A stretch of 64,000 nucleotides of DNA from Roseburia sp. (GTDB taxonomy: Bacteria; Bacillota; Clostridia; Lachnospirales; Lachnospiraceae), in the NCBI GenBank assembly GCA_017937095.1, contig JAGBEG010000017.1, positions 1-64,000 of the forward strand, written 5' to 3'. Made by a program: the position numbers and the translations under genes. Positions within the stretch are counted from its first letter, which is position 1, and the number at the start of each line of letters is the position of its first letter. This document shows positions 34,441 to 43,087 of the stretch, piece after piece. The notes under the pieces are model-generated. The model saw nothing but the letters and a program-made list of their open reading frames with translations, was not told where the DNA came from and ran no database searches.

Positions 34441-34497
34441 TGTCAAATCTGTCTGGGTCTGTCAAACATTTGTCCATGTAGCCGAATTTGACAAATG
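34441..34497. promoter_or_regulatory. TGTCAAA repeat cluster, likely operator region
   Basis: Two direct TGTCAAA copies (34441-34447, 34460-34466) and one inverted TTTGACA (34487-34493) lie with an 8-bp perfect inverted repeat, CATTTGTC (34467-34474) and GACAAATG (34490-34497). They sit upstream of both divergent genes and are probably bound by the HTH regulator. Confidence 0.5.
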
Positions 34498-34508
34498 GGT
34501 GAGAATGC

Positions 34509-34536
34509 TTGAAATTGAATTTTTCTGTGATATGAT
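34509..34536 (+). promoter_or_regulatory. Putative promoter of cysteine-hydrolase gene
   Basis: TTGAAA (34509-34514) and TATGAT (34531-34536) are 16 bp apart, about 100 bp before the start codon and just downstream of the TGTCAAA cluster. Confidence 0.55.
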
Positions 34537-34635
34537 AGGACAAACGGAAACGAGAAAACACATACATCCGGATATATGCATTTCACACAAACCGTTTTGC
34601 TTCCATTACAAAATATTATTGAGGAGGATGTTGAA

Positions 34636-35376
34636 ATGCCTGAGAATAAGGAATTTAAATTTGTCGATCACTATGAGTTTGATGAGGAGCTGTTAAAGAA
34701 AGCGTTTGCGGAGGCAAGAGAGATTTATAAGGAGCGCGGATTTATGCGCAAGATGGGATACGGGAAGGCACCGGCGATCACGACGGTCGATATGGCGAAA
34801 GCGTGGATGAGCGAGGGACATCCGTTTACCTGTAACCATTCTGAGGAAGTCTGCGCGGAGGCGTTAAAGGTACTGGAGGCAGGAAGAAAAGCCGGGGTGC
34901 CGATTTTCCATACGACCACGGGTTATCTCGGCGAGGCACAGTGGGATCTTCCGAGGTGGGATGAGAAGATTCCGATGAGTACACTGGACATCGACAGCGA
35001 CTGGATGGAGATCGATCCGAAGATCAAGCCGCAGCCGGAGGAGCCGGTCATCCACAAGAAATACGCTTCCAACTTCTTTGGAACGCATCTTGCGCAGACA
35101 TTGAACTACCTGGGAGTTGACACCCTGATCGTCATGGGAGCTACGGCATGTGCCTGCGTGCGCCATACGGTAATGGATTCTACCGGGTATGGCTTTAAGA
35201 CGATTGTTCCCGAAGGAACCGTTGGCGACCGTGTGCCGGGTGTGGTAGAATGGAACCTGTTCGATATGGAAGCAAAGTTCTGCGACGTAGTTCCGGTAGA
35301 CGAGGTGGTAAAGTATCTCGAGGGAATCGATTCTTCTGTATATACCAAGCATGCCAGAAAGTTTGACAAGCAGTAA
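34636..35376 (+). CDS. Isochorismatase-family cysteine amidohydrolase (N-carbamoylsarcosine amidase-like)
   Basis: The start is ATG 34636, seven bases after GAGGAGGA. The 246-residue protein has the Asp-Lys-Cys triad of the cysteine hydrolase family: Asp52 (TTVDMAKAW), Lys141 or Lys142 (VIHKKYASNFFGT) and Cys174 (ACACVRHTVMD). Members cleave N-carbamoyl compounds, nicotinamide, ureidoacrylate or isochorismate. The SNFFGT loop and CVRHTVMDS helix are nearest to N-carbamoylsarcosine amidase-like enzymes, as far as I can tell. A terminator follows, but the next gene encodes another amide-bond hydrolase, so the two may act on the same substrate. Confidence 0.85.
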   Translation: MPENKEFKFVDHYEFDEELLKKAFAEAREIYKERGFMRKMGYGKAPAITTVDMAKAWMSEGHPFTCNHSEEVCAEALKVLEAGRKAGVPIFHTTTGYLGEAQWDLPRWDEKIPMSTLDIDSDWMEIDPKIKPQPEEPVIHKKYASNFFGTHLAQTLNYLGVDTLIVMGATACACVRHTVMDSTGYGFKTIVPEGTVGDRVPGVVEWNLFDMEAKFCDVVPVDEVVKYLEGIDSSVYTKHARKFDKQ

Positions 35377-35404
35377 TTGAAAAATGAATAAAGTGATTCT
35401 GGAC

Positions 35405-35450
35405 AAAAAGAGCAAAGGTGCTGATGTATAAGATACCGAGCTCTTTTTTT
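35405..35450 (+). terminator. Terminator between cysteine hydrolase and amidohydrolase genes
   Basis: AAAAAGAGC (35405-35413) pairs with GCTCTTTTT (35440-35448) and ends in a run of eight T. The 26-nt loop may allow some read-through into the transport operon. Confidence 0.75.
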
Positions 35451-35479
35451 GTTCAGTGTCAGAAGAAGGGAGGCTGGAA

Positions 35480-36727
35480 ATGTATCTCATAAAATGCGGC
35501 AGATTTTTTGACGGGAAAGAAGAAGTCTTAAAAGACAATATCGAGATTCTTGTGAAAGATGCAAAAATCGTGGAGGTAGGGACGCAGATCGCGTGCCGGG
35601 GAGACGCCGAAGTGATCGACCTTACCGGATATACCGTGACTCCCGGTCTGATTGACAATCATGTTCATTACGATCTTGTGGGACCGGAGGCGCTTTGCAC
35701 CTATGCGTTTACGGATTCGGATGAGATGATGACCTTAAATACCGTCTATTGCGCCACACGTGCACTGGAAGGCGGTTTTACAACGGTGAGGCTGGTCGGC
35801 TCCGCCCTTGCCGGATTCGGGCAGATCGATGCAAAGCGGGCGATTGAAAAGAAAATGTTCCCTGCGGCGCGGCTTCTCGTATCGCCACACGCGCTGGATA
35901 TCAGCGGCGGACACTGGGATTTTTCCACCTTTGCAGTCAGCAATCCGGCGCTGTCGGAGTTTATGGAAAACAGGTGCTTTGGAACCGGAAACGGCGTAGA
36001 CTACTGTAGGACAATTGTCCGGAAATATGTCAAATACGGGGCGGATTTTGTGAAAATCATGGCAACGGGCGGGTTCGCGTCCCCGATCGACAATCCGACC
36101 GAGCAGGCTTTTTCCGATGAAGAGCTGAAAGCCATTATTGAGACGGCGGCAATGTTTGGCAAGCCGGTGGTGGCGCATGCATACACTTCCGAACTGGTGA
36201 GCAAGCTGATCGATTTCGGCATTACGGAAATCGAACATGCGGCGCTGATGGACGAAGAGACGGCGGCGAAAATGGAAGACAGCGGCGTGATACTCACACC
36301 GACCTTCGTGCCGTTTGAGGAAATCATACAGAATGATACGGAAACGCTGGCAAAGAAAAACCAATCATATAAAGAAAAGCTGGCGCGCTACGGTGACAGG
36401 CTGATTCAGACGAGAAAACGGATTCTCGGACTGATTGAGCAGAGGAAGATGACGATCGGCTATGGGTCGGACATCGTATCGGCGTATGACAACTGGGATA
36501 GCTGGAGAGAGTTTAAGGCGTGGAGGGATAACGGAATATCCGCCCTTCGGACGCTCGTCGCTGCTACGAGTGTGAATGCAAAGATTGTAGGCAGGGAAGA
36601 TTTAGGCGTGTTGGAGAAAGGAAAAACAGCAGATATCGCGGCGTGGAAGGCGGATATTTTAAACGACCATGAGGCAATCAGACACTGCGATTTTGTGATG
36701 AAGGAGGGCGTTATATACAAAAGGTAA
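35480..36727 (+). CDS. Metal-dependent amidohydrolase
   Basis: The start is ATG 35480 behind GAAGGGAGG; it gives 415 residues. Amidohydrolase superfamily landmarks are present in order: LIDNHVHYD (the HxH metal pair), FVKIMATGGFASP (bridging Lys candidate), VVAHAYTSE and TEIEHAALMD (two metal-binding His), and GYGSDIVSAYDNW (final Asp). The relatives I recall act on imidazolone-, dipeptide- or ureido-type substrates; which one applies here is not evident. It heads an operon with a LivKHMGF-type importer, so its substrate is probably what that importer brings in. Confidence 0.87.
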   Translation: MYLIKCGRFFDGKEEVLKDNIEILVKDAKIVEVGTQIACRGDAEVIDLTGYTVTPGLIDNHVHYDLVGPEALCTYAFTDSDEMMTLNTVYCATRALEGGFTTVRLVGSALAGFGQIDAKRAIEKKMFPAARLLVSPHALDISGGHWDFSTFAVSNPALSEFMENRCFGTGNGVDYCRTIVRKYVKYGADFVKIMATGGFASPIDNPTEQAFSDEELKAIIETAAMFGKPVVAHAYTSELVSKLIDFGITEIEHAALMDEETAAKMEDSGVILTPTFVPFEEIIQNDTETLAKKNQSYKEKLARYGDRLIQTRKRILGLIEQRKMTIGYGSDIVSAYDNWDSWREFKAWRDNGISALRTLVAATSVNAKIVGREDLGVLEKGKTADIAAWKADILNDHEAIRHCDFVMKEGVIYKR

Positions 36728-36795
36728 CCGGGCAGTCGGCAGGGATGTCCGATCGCTTTGTTATAGAACGATTATGAAGAAATGGAGGAGAATTT

Positions 36796-38037
36796 ATGAG
36801 AAAATTATTCAAAAAATTTGTGGCGGCAGCCATGGCGGCATCAATGCTTTTTTCTGCGGCGGCGTGCGGGAAGTCAGAGGGCGGCTCCGCTGATTCCGAT
36901 ACCATTAAGCTCGGGCTTGTGGCGGATATGTCGGGAACCAGCGCGAACACCCAGACGCTCAACTCTGTTACGCTGGCTGTCAATGAGATCAATGAATCCG
37001 GCGGTCTGCTTGGAAAGCAGATTGAAATCGTGTCGGTGGACAGCCAGTCGGATACGGCGAGGTATCAGGAAATGGGAAAGAAGCTGATACAGGAGGATCA
37101 GGTGGACGTTCTCTTTACGGCGGGAACCAGCGCGTGCAGGGAGGCGATCCGTCCTGTGGCGGAGGAAAACGAAATGCTCTATTTCTACTGTAATAGTTAC
37201 GAGGGCGGAGTTGCCAGCAGGTATATGTTCCTTGCAGGCCCGGTTCCGGAGCAGACCGTAGACCCGTTGATCTCTTACGCATCGGAGAATGTCGGAAAGA
37301 AGATCTATTGTCTTGTTGCAGACTATAACTACGGGCGTGTCATGGTAGAGTGGCTCAAGCAAAAAGCCGGGGACTACGGCGCCGAGGTCGTGGGAGAGGA
37401 ATATGTCCCGCAGACGGTATCCGATTTCAGCTCCAGTATTGCAAAGATCGAGCAGTCGGATGCAGACGCAGTATTTATCGCAATGGTGGGAAGCAATATG
37501 GCGTCCTTCTTCGACCAGTGGGCGAACGCCGGAATCGAAGATAAGACGTTAATGTCACTGAGCAACTTCTGCCAGTATTATGAGCACAAAAAGCTCGACC
37601 CGCCAAGCCTTGAGGGGTCCCTCACAGCGGCGGCTTACATGGAAGAGTTTGACACGGACGCATCGAAAGAATTTGTGGAAAAATACCGGGCAATGGCGCC
37701 GGATGAACCATATATCACTTCAAACTGCGCGATTGCATATAACGCAGTATACATCTGGGCGAATGCGGTAGAGCTTGCAGGAACGACAGATACAGAAGCG
37801 GTCATTGACGCACTGGAAACGCAGGATATTTCCTTTGACGGTCCCGGAGGTAAGGTGACGGTGGAGGGAAGGACACATCATCTGTACACGGATATATCTG
37901 TGGTAAGGATTGATGAGAATCACAATGCGCAGATCGTAGAGACATATACAAGCGTAGAGCCGTCCTATCTTCTGGATATGGGAATCGACTTAAGCAAAGA
38001 GGACCCGCAGACACAGTACACGCCTTTGGACGACTAG
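36796..38037 (+). CDS. Branched-chain-type ABC importer, substrate-binding lipoprotein
   Basis: This 413-residue lipoprotein (lipobox SAAAC, Cys24) has the Peripla_BP_6 fold of LivK- and UrtA-like binding proteins: KLGLVADMSG, LAVNEINESGGLLGKQIEIVS and TSACREAIRPVAEENEML. It would bind an amino acid, amide or urea-like compound outside the cell. The gene lies between the amidohydrolase gene and the LivH permease, suggesting a nitrogen compound. AGGAGAATTT precedes the start. Confidence 0.92.
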   Translation: MRKLFKKFVAAAMAASMLFSAAACGKSEGGSADSDTIKLGLVADMSGTSANTQTLNSVTLAVNEINESGGLLGKQIEIVSVDSQSDTARYQEMGKKLIQEDQVDVLFTAGTSACREAIRPVAEENEMLYFYCNSYEGGVASRYMFLAGPVPEQTVDPLISYASENVGKKIYCLVADYNYGRVMVEWLKQKAGDYGAEVVGEEYVPQTVSDFSSSIAKIEQSDADAVFIAMVGSNMASFFDQWANAGIEDKTLMSLSNFCQYYEHKKLDPPSLEGSLTAAAYMEEFDTDASKEFVEKYRAMAPDEPYITSNCAIAYNAVYIWANAVELAGTTDTEAVIDALETQDISFDGPGGKVTVEGRTHHLYTDISVVRIDENHNAQIVETYTSVEPSYLLDMGIDLSKEDPQTQYTPLDD

Positions 38038-38050
38038 AGAAAGCAGGGTG

Positions 38051-38941
38051 ATGCAAGTGGGATATGATGTCATTTATTTTATTTATCAGTTTTTGGTCAG
38101 TACCTCCTTTCTGATTCTGGCGGCACTTGGAATGGCGATCATCTATGGAATGATGGATATCACAAATATGGCGCAGGGCGAGTTCATGATGCTCGGCGCA
38201 TATACGACCGTACTGCTTGTGAACCGCGCGGGATGTCCGTTTGTGCTGGCTGTCCTGTGCGGAACGGTAGTCACAGCTCTTTTCGGAGGATTGTGTGACC
38301 GTCTCATCATACGGCGGTTATACGGCAGAACCTTAGATTCCATCGTGGTGACATGGGGAATCAGTATTATACTGCAGCAGTTGATCTATATTCTCTTCGG
38401 ACCGGATCTGGAAGGTATTTCCACACCGTTCGGTTCCTTTAAAATCGGTTCGGTTTCTTACTCCGTATACCGGATTATGCTGATTGGAATTGCGGTCGTG
38501 CTGGTACTGGGCTTCTATCTTCTGTTTAAGCTGACAAAGTTTGGCCTGCACTCGAGAGCTACGATGCAGAACCGGGAAATTGCGAGTGCGTTTGGTGTAA
38601 ATACCTATAAAATAAATTCACTGACTTTTATGCTGGGATCGGCGCTTGCCGGATTAGTGGGGAGTTTATATGCCCCACTAATGGGCATCACCCCGACGAT
38701 GGGGACGAATTTCCTTACGGAGAGTTTTGTGACGGTTGTTGTAGGAGGCGCGAACCCGCTTGCAGGAACGGTGCTTGCCGGTACGGGACTTGGTCTGGTG
38801 GAAGGAACGTTATCTATTTTTTACGGAACCTTTATCGGTAGAATCGGCATCCTGCTGATTGCCATTTTATCGATCCGGGTACTGCCCAATGGATTTTCGG
38901 GACTTGTTGAAAGAAATTCCATAAGGAGGAAAAGGCGATGA
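38051..38941 (+). CDS. Branched-chain-type ABC importer permease, LivH-like
   Basis: This permease of about 296 residues has eight or so hydrophobic helices. The LivH/UrtB signature MAQGEFMMLGAY lies near residue 38, and the C-terminal docking segment includes GLVGSLYAPLMGITPTMG. ATG 38051 is chosen; GTG 38048 directly before it is equally possible, and the ribosome binding site is weak. Its 3' end overlaps livM by 4 bp (ATGA), so translation is coupled. Confidence 0.92.
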   Translation: MQVGYDVIYFIYQFLVSTSFLILAALGMAIIYGMMDITNMAQGEFMMLGAYTTVLLVNRAGCPFVLAVLCGTVVTALFGGLCDRLIIRRLYGRTLDSIVVTWGISIILQQLIYILFGPDLEGISTPFGSFKIGSVSYSVYRIMLIGIAVVLVLGFYLLFKLTKFGLHSRATMQNREIASAFGVNTYKINSLTFMLGSALAGLVGSLYAPLMGITPTMGTNFLTESFVTVVVGGANPLAGTVLAGTGLGLVEGTLSIFYGTFIGRIGILLIAILSIRVLPNGFSGLVERNSIRRKRR

Positions 38942-39942
38942 AGAAGATAACCTGGAATACGGAAAATATTATGGCGGTATTGTTTTTTGCAGCGGCGTTC
39001 ATTTTTCCGATGATATTTGGCGATTACACCATTGACAATTTTGCAAATTTCTATGTCACGATACTGATATCGCTGAGCATTACGCTGATCTGGGGCTTCA
39101 CCGGCGTATTCAGCTTCGGGCAGGCGGTGTTCTATGGTCTGGGGGCATATACTTATGCGATCATTTCCATAGCCAGTGACGGCAGTCTTACGATTCCCGC
39201 CGTGTTGGCAGCGGTGGCTGTTGCGGCGCTTGCGGCGGCAGTGCTGGGGTACTTCATATTTTACGGAAGAATCAGCAATGCATTTACAGGAATTATTACG
39301 ATGTCGGTCGCAACCGTTATGGAGCTGTTCATGACGCAGACCAGCGACGGGAAATGGAAGATTTTCGGCGTGCCGCTCGGAGGCTTTAACGGCTTAAATA
39401 AAATTCCCGCCATCAGCATTGCGGACTTTAAATTCCGGGGAACCGCATTTTATCTGCTCGTGATCTTGATTCTGCTGGCGGTGTTCTTTTTCGTCAAATG
39501 GATCGAGAAATCCAATTTCGGGTACGCCCTTTTCGGAATCCGGGAAAATAAGCTGCGCAGTGAGATGTTCGGATATGACGTAGCGAAATTGCAGACGGTC
39601 ATATTTTCCATCAGCGGGGCTTTGGCGGGGCTGGCAGGCGCGCTGTTCGCTTCGTGGAGCGGATATGTCGTTCCCAGCAATTTCAGCGTAGCCACATCTA
39701 CCATTGCGGTTGTTATGGTTGCGGTCGCCGGAAGAAAAAACATTACGGGTACGATGATCATGACATGGATCTACTGCTGGTTTACACAGAAATTGGCGGC
39801 TACGGGAAGTGAATACAGTCAGTTGATTCTCGGCGTGATTTTAATTATTGCGGTTCTGTTTATTCCCGACGGGGTAATGGTCGCATTGTTCAAAAAGCTG
39901 GACACCCTTCCCGGGAAGCTTTCGCAGCGGAGAGGAGGTTGA
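38938..39942 (+). CDS. Branched-chain-type ABC importer permease, LivM-like
   Basis: This 334-residue permease has the LivM/UrtC signature FSFGQAVFYGLGAYTYA near residue 59 and the cytoplasmic loop NFGYALFGIRENKLRSEMFGYDVAKLQ. It pairs with the LivH-like product, whose gene it overlaps by 4 bp. GGAGG lies just before the start. Confidence 0.93.
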   Translation: MKKITWNTENIMAVLFFAAAFIFPMIFGDYTIDNFANFYVTILISLSITLIWGFTGVFSFGQAVFYGLGAYTYAIISIASDGSLTIPAVLAAVAVAALAAAVLGYFIFYGRISNAFTGIITMSVATVMELFMTQTSDGKWKIFGVPLGGFNGLNKIPAISIADFKFRGTAFYLLVILILLAVFFFVKWIEKSNFGYALFGIRENKLRSEMFGYDVAKLQTVIFSISGALAGLAGALFASWSGYVVPSNFSVATSTIAVVMVAVAGRKNITGTMIMTWIYCWFTQKLAATGSEYSQLILGVILIIAVLFIPDGVMVALFKKLDTLPGKLSQRRGG

Positions 39943-39948
39943 CGGTTT

Positions 39949-40683
39949 ATGGAAGAAAAGGGAAACAAAGAAGAAATCCTTGTACTGAAGAATCTCTCTA
40001 AAAGCTTTGGTGGAATCAATGCTGTGGAGCAGTTCAACCTGACAATGGAGCAGGGAGAGCTTCACTGCCTGATTGGTCCCAATGGCGCGGGAAAAACCAC
40101 CGTCTTTAAAATGATCATGGGAATCCTTGCGCCTTCGTCAGGGAAAATCCTGCTGAATGGGGAGGATATCACGAAGAAGCAGCCGAAGGACCGGGCGAGA
40201 GGGGGCATCAGCATTAAAATGCAGGTGCCGGGGCTGTTCCCGGACTTATCATTGAAAGAAAATATAAGAGTGGCCGCACAGAATTTCGTTCCGAAAAAGG
40301 AATTAAATACCGAGATCGCGCGGCTGATCGAACTGGTGCATTTGCAGGATGTCAGCGTAACAAACCCGCTGGTAAAAAATATGACCCACGGACAGCAGCA
40401 ATGGCTGGAAATCGCGATGGCATTGGCGGCGCATCCGAAGCTTTTGCTCTTAGACGAGCCTGCGGCGGGGCTTGGACCGGAGGAGACGGAGTTTACGGCG
40501 GAGCTGATCGAGCAGTTGAACCATGACGGACTGGCTGTTTTATTTATTGAGCATGATATGAATTTTGTAAAGCGGATTGCAAAAAATGTTACGGTCCTTC
40601 ACTACGGAAAGAAATTTGCGGAAGGGACAATGGAAGAAATCGAGAAGAACGAAGACGTAATAAAAATCTATTTGGGAAAGTGA
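39949..40683 (+). CDS. Branched-chain-type ABC importer ATPase, LivG-like
   Basis: This 244-residue ATPase has Walker A GPNGAGKTT (about residue 43), a signature region MTHGQQQWLEIAMAL with H in place of the usual S of LSGG, Walker B LLLLDEPAAGLGPEE and the switch His in FIEHDMNFV. LivG-type ATPases often vary in the signature, so this is not disabling. It starts 6 bp after livM and overlaps the next ATPase frame. Confidence 0.93.
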   Translation: MEEKGNKEEILVLKNLSKSFGGINAVEQFNLTMEQGELHCLIGPNGAGKTTVFKMIMGILAPSSGKILLNGEDITKKQPKDRARGGISIKMQVPGLFPDLSLKENIRVAAQNFVPKKELNTEIARLIELVHLQDVSVTNPLVKNMTHGQQQWLEIAMALAAHPKLLLLDEPAAGLGPEETEFTAELIEQLNHDGLAVLFIEHDMNFVKRIAKNVTVLHYGKKFAEGTMEEIEKNEDVIKIYLGK

Positions 40684-40691
40684 GGAATTGT

Positions 40692-41393
40692 ATGCTTTCA
40701 ACAGAAAATCTGGTGTCGGGTTATGAGAAAGTGAATGTCTTGCAGGGCGTTTCCATGGAAATACATCGGGGTGAAATCGTGTCTGTCATGGGAAGAAACG
40801 GCGTCGGGAAAAGTACGTTTGTAAAAACATTGTGCGGGCTTCTGCCTGCCGATAGCGGATCGATTACGTTTTGCGGCGAGGATATCACGAAAATGAAATC
40901 CTATGAGCGGGCATGGAAGGGAATTTCCTATGTACCGCAGGGACATATGGTATTTCCGAAGCTTACCGTGGAGGAGAATCTTCAGATGGGAGAATCCATT
41001 CATCCGGTCAAAGGGAAGAAGCCGGACTATGATCTGGTCTATGAGTATTTCCCGCGCCTGAAAGAAAGAAGAAATCAGGAGGCGGGTACGATGAGCGGCG
41101 GTGAACAGGCGATGCTTTCCATCGGGCGCGTACTCACCGGAAATTCAGAACTCATGCTGCTAGACGAGCCGTCGGAGGGAGTCCAGCCGAATATCGTGAC
41201 CGCAATCGGGGATATTATCCTGCGCATCAATAAGGAATTGAATCTCACCGTCTTACTGGTGGAGCAGCATATCGGACTATTGCAGCAGGTGTCCGGGAGG
41301 GCGTATGCGATGGACAAGGGAAGAATTATTGACAGTCTGACAAGGGAAGAATGCCTGGACTACGACAGAATCCGAACGTATCTGTCAGTATAA
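40692..41393 (+). CDS. Branched-chain-type ABC importer ATPase, LivF-like
   Basis: The start is ATG 40692, with GAGG eight bases upstream, giving 233 residues; an in-frame GTG at 40680 overlaps livG. Walker A is GRNGVGKST, the signature is MSGGEQAMLSIGRVL, Walker B is LMLLDEPSEGVQP and the switch His is in LLVEQHIGLL. It forms the ATPase pair with the LivG-like subunit. Confidence 0.93.
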   Translation: MLSTENLVSGYEKVNVLQGVSMEIHRGEIVSVMGRNGVGKSTFVKTLCGLLPADSGSITFCGEDITKMKSYERAWKGISYVPQGHMVFPKLTVEENLQMGESIHPVKGKKPDYDLVYEYFPRLKERRNQEAGTMSGGEQAMLSIGRVLTGNSELMLLDEPSEGVQPNIVTAIGDIILRINKELNLTVLLVEQHIGLLQQVSGRAYAMDKGRIIDSLTREECLDYDRIRTYLSV

Positions 41394-41410
41394 GCGGGCT
41401 GGAGGAATGC

Positions 41411-42307
41411 ATGAAAACAATGGAAACAAAGGGAGCTGTATATGTAATAACCGCCGGATTCTGCTGGGGAATCATCGGTATCTTTACGAGATTTCTTTCC
41501 GGCTGCGGCCTGGATTCCATTCAGATCACCCTGATCAGAAATCTGGCCGCTGCCCTCGGAATGCTGCTTGTGATCCTTGCAACGGACAGGGAAAAGCTTA
41601 AAATCAGGTTAAAAGACAGTTGGATGTTCCTGGGAACAGGGATTTTAAGCGTCGCTTTTTTTAATATCTGTTATTTTAAGGCGATTGAAATGACGACGAT
41701 GTCGGTTGCCGCGATATTGCTGTATACGGCGCCCGCCATGGTCGTAGTGATGTCCGCCGTTTTCTTTCGGGAAAAACTGACCGTGCAAAAAATCGTGGCA
41801 TTGCTGATTGCTTTTGTGGGGTGTGTCTGTACCGCGGGTATGCCGGATGAAACGGGAGGCATTTCCGGGGGAGGCATTCTGACCGGGCTTGGAGCGGGAT
41901 TCGGATATGCGTTGTACAGTATCTTCGGAAAAATCGCGTTGAAGCGCTATCATCCGTTTACGGTGACGTTCTATACCTTTTTCTTTGCCGCTGTGGCGCT
42001 GCTGCCTGTCGGAAACGCGGGGCGGATTGCGGCGCTGGCGCAAAGCCCCAGGGTAGCTGCGGTGTACGGAGTGCTGGGGATTGTGTCAACGCTGGTTCCG
42101 TTTCTTTTGTACACGAAAGGGCTGAAATGCATTGAGGTCGGAAAAGCGTCGGTCATGGCTTACACGGAGCCGCTGGTTGCCACGCTGTGCGGTGTGCTTT
42201 TCTATCGGGAGAGATTGGACGTCTGTAATGTCCTTGGAATACTGTTTATATTTGTGTCCATGGTGTTGCTGCATATCCCAGTGAGACGTTGTGTAAGGAG
42301 AGGATGA
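41411..42307 (+). CDS. EamA/DMT-family transporter
   Basis: The start is ATG 41411 behind CTGGAGG; an upstream in-frame ATG lies inside the livF gene and lacks a binding site. The 298-residue protein has about ten helices in two EamA halves, with the family's AAILLYTAPAMVVVMSAVFFREKL and ASVMAYTEPLVATLCGVLFYRERL in equivalent places. Such permeases export or exchange small metabolites. Its position 17 bp behind the importer suggests it moves the substrate or a breakdown product. Confidence 0.9.
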   Translation: MKTMETKGAVYVITAGFCWGIIGIFTRFLSGCGLDSIQITLIRNLAAALGMLLVILATDREKLKIRLKDSWMFLGTGILSVAFFNICYFKAIEMTTMSVAAILLYTAPAMVVVMSAVFFREKLTVQKIVALLIAFVGCVCTAGMPDETGGISGGGILTGLGAGFGYALYSIFGKIALKRYHPFTVTFYTFFFAAVALLPVGNAGRIAALAQSPRVAAVYGVLGIVSTLVPFLLYTKGLKCIEVGKASVMAYTEPLVATLCGVLFYRERLDVCNVLGILFIFVSMVLLHIPVRRCVRRG

Positions 42308-42309
42308 AA

Positions 42310-42945
42310 ATGAAAAATTATGTGATTACCATTGCGAGAGGTTACGGAAGCGGAGGAAGCCACATCGGCAGGGCATTGTCGGAAAAACTCGGCATTCCCT
42401 GTTATGATACGGAAATCATACAGATGGCGGCGGACGAGAGCGGCATCAATGAGAAATTCTTTTTTGAGGCGAACGAAAAGATCAATAAGGGCAAACTTGC
42501 CGTCATGACGTCTAAGGGCGTATATTCCGATATGCTTTATCCGCCCAGCGATAAGAAGTTTCTTTCCAATGAAAACCTGTTCAATTATCAGGCGAAGGTG
42601 ATAAGGAGGCTTGCGGTAGCCGGGAAGGAATCCTGTATTATTATCGGAAAGGCGGCGAATTATATCTTAAAAAACTTTCCGAATGTGGTGCGCGTGAACA
42701 TACAGGCGCCTATGGAATACTGCGTAGACAATATACAGGAGCGGTTGTGTAAGAGCGCAAGGGAGGCGGAAGAAGAGATTCTGGAGATTAACAGATACCG
42801 CACGGATTATTACAAATATTATACGGGCGGGGAGTGGTTAGATCCCGCCGAGTATGATATCAGTATTAATACGGAGGCGGCGGGCGAGGATTATGCGGCG
42901 GACATGATCGTGCGCTATCTGAAGGATAAGGTGATGAAAAGCTGA
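42310..42945 (+). CDS. Cytidylate kinase-like family protein
   Basis: ATG 42310 is preferred because AAGGAG ends nine bases before it, and it overlaps the DMT stop region. The 211-residue protein starts ITIARGYGSGGSHIGRALSE, the Cytidylate_kin2-type P-loop that replaces the usual GKS by GGS, and includes ESCIIIGKAANYILKN and VRVNIQAPMEYCVDNIQERL. The family's substrate is not established. Its presence at the end of an amide-uptake operon is unexpected. Confidence 0.82.
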   Translation: MKNYVITIARGYGSGGSHIGRALSEKLGIPCYDTEIIQMAADESGINEKFFFEANEKINKGKLAVMTSKGVYSDMLYPPSDKKFLSNENLFNYQAKVIRRLAVAGKESCIIIGKAANYILKNFPNVVRVNIQAPMEYCVDNIQERLCKSAREAEEEILEINRYRTDYYKYYTGGEWLDPAEYDISINTEAAGEDYAADMIVRYLKDKVMKS

Positions 42946-42953
42946 TGTTGAAT

Positions 42954-42997
42954 AAAAATTCCCAGCGGGAGCAATGCTTTCGCTGGGAATTTTTTTG
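42954..42997 (+). terminator. Terminator of the amide-uptake operon
   Basis: AAAAATTCCCAGCG (42954-42967) pairs perfectly with CGCTGGGAATTTTT (42981-42994), with further T following. Confidence 0.9.
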
Positions 42998-43087
42998 TGA
43001 AAGTGTGCAGGCTGCATCCCAATTTGGAAAAATTTTCTTTTATAATTCTAAATATATATGCATTTTAAGTTTAAAAAGGAGAGACAT

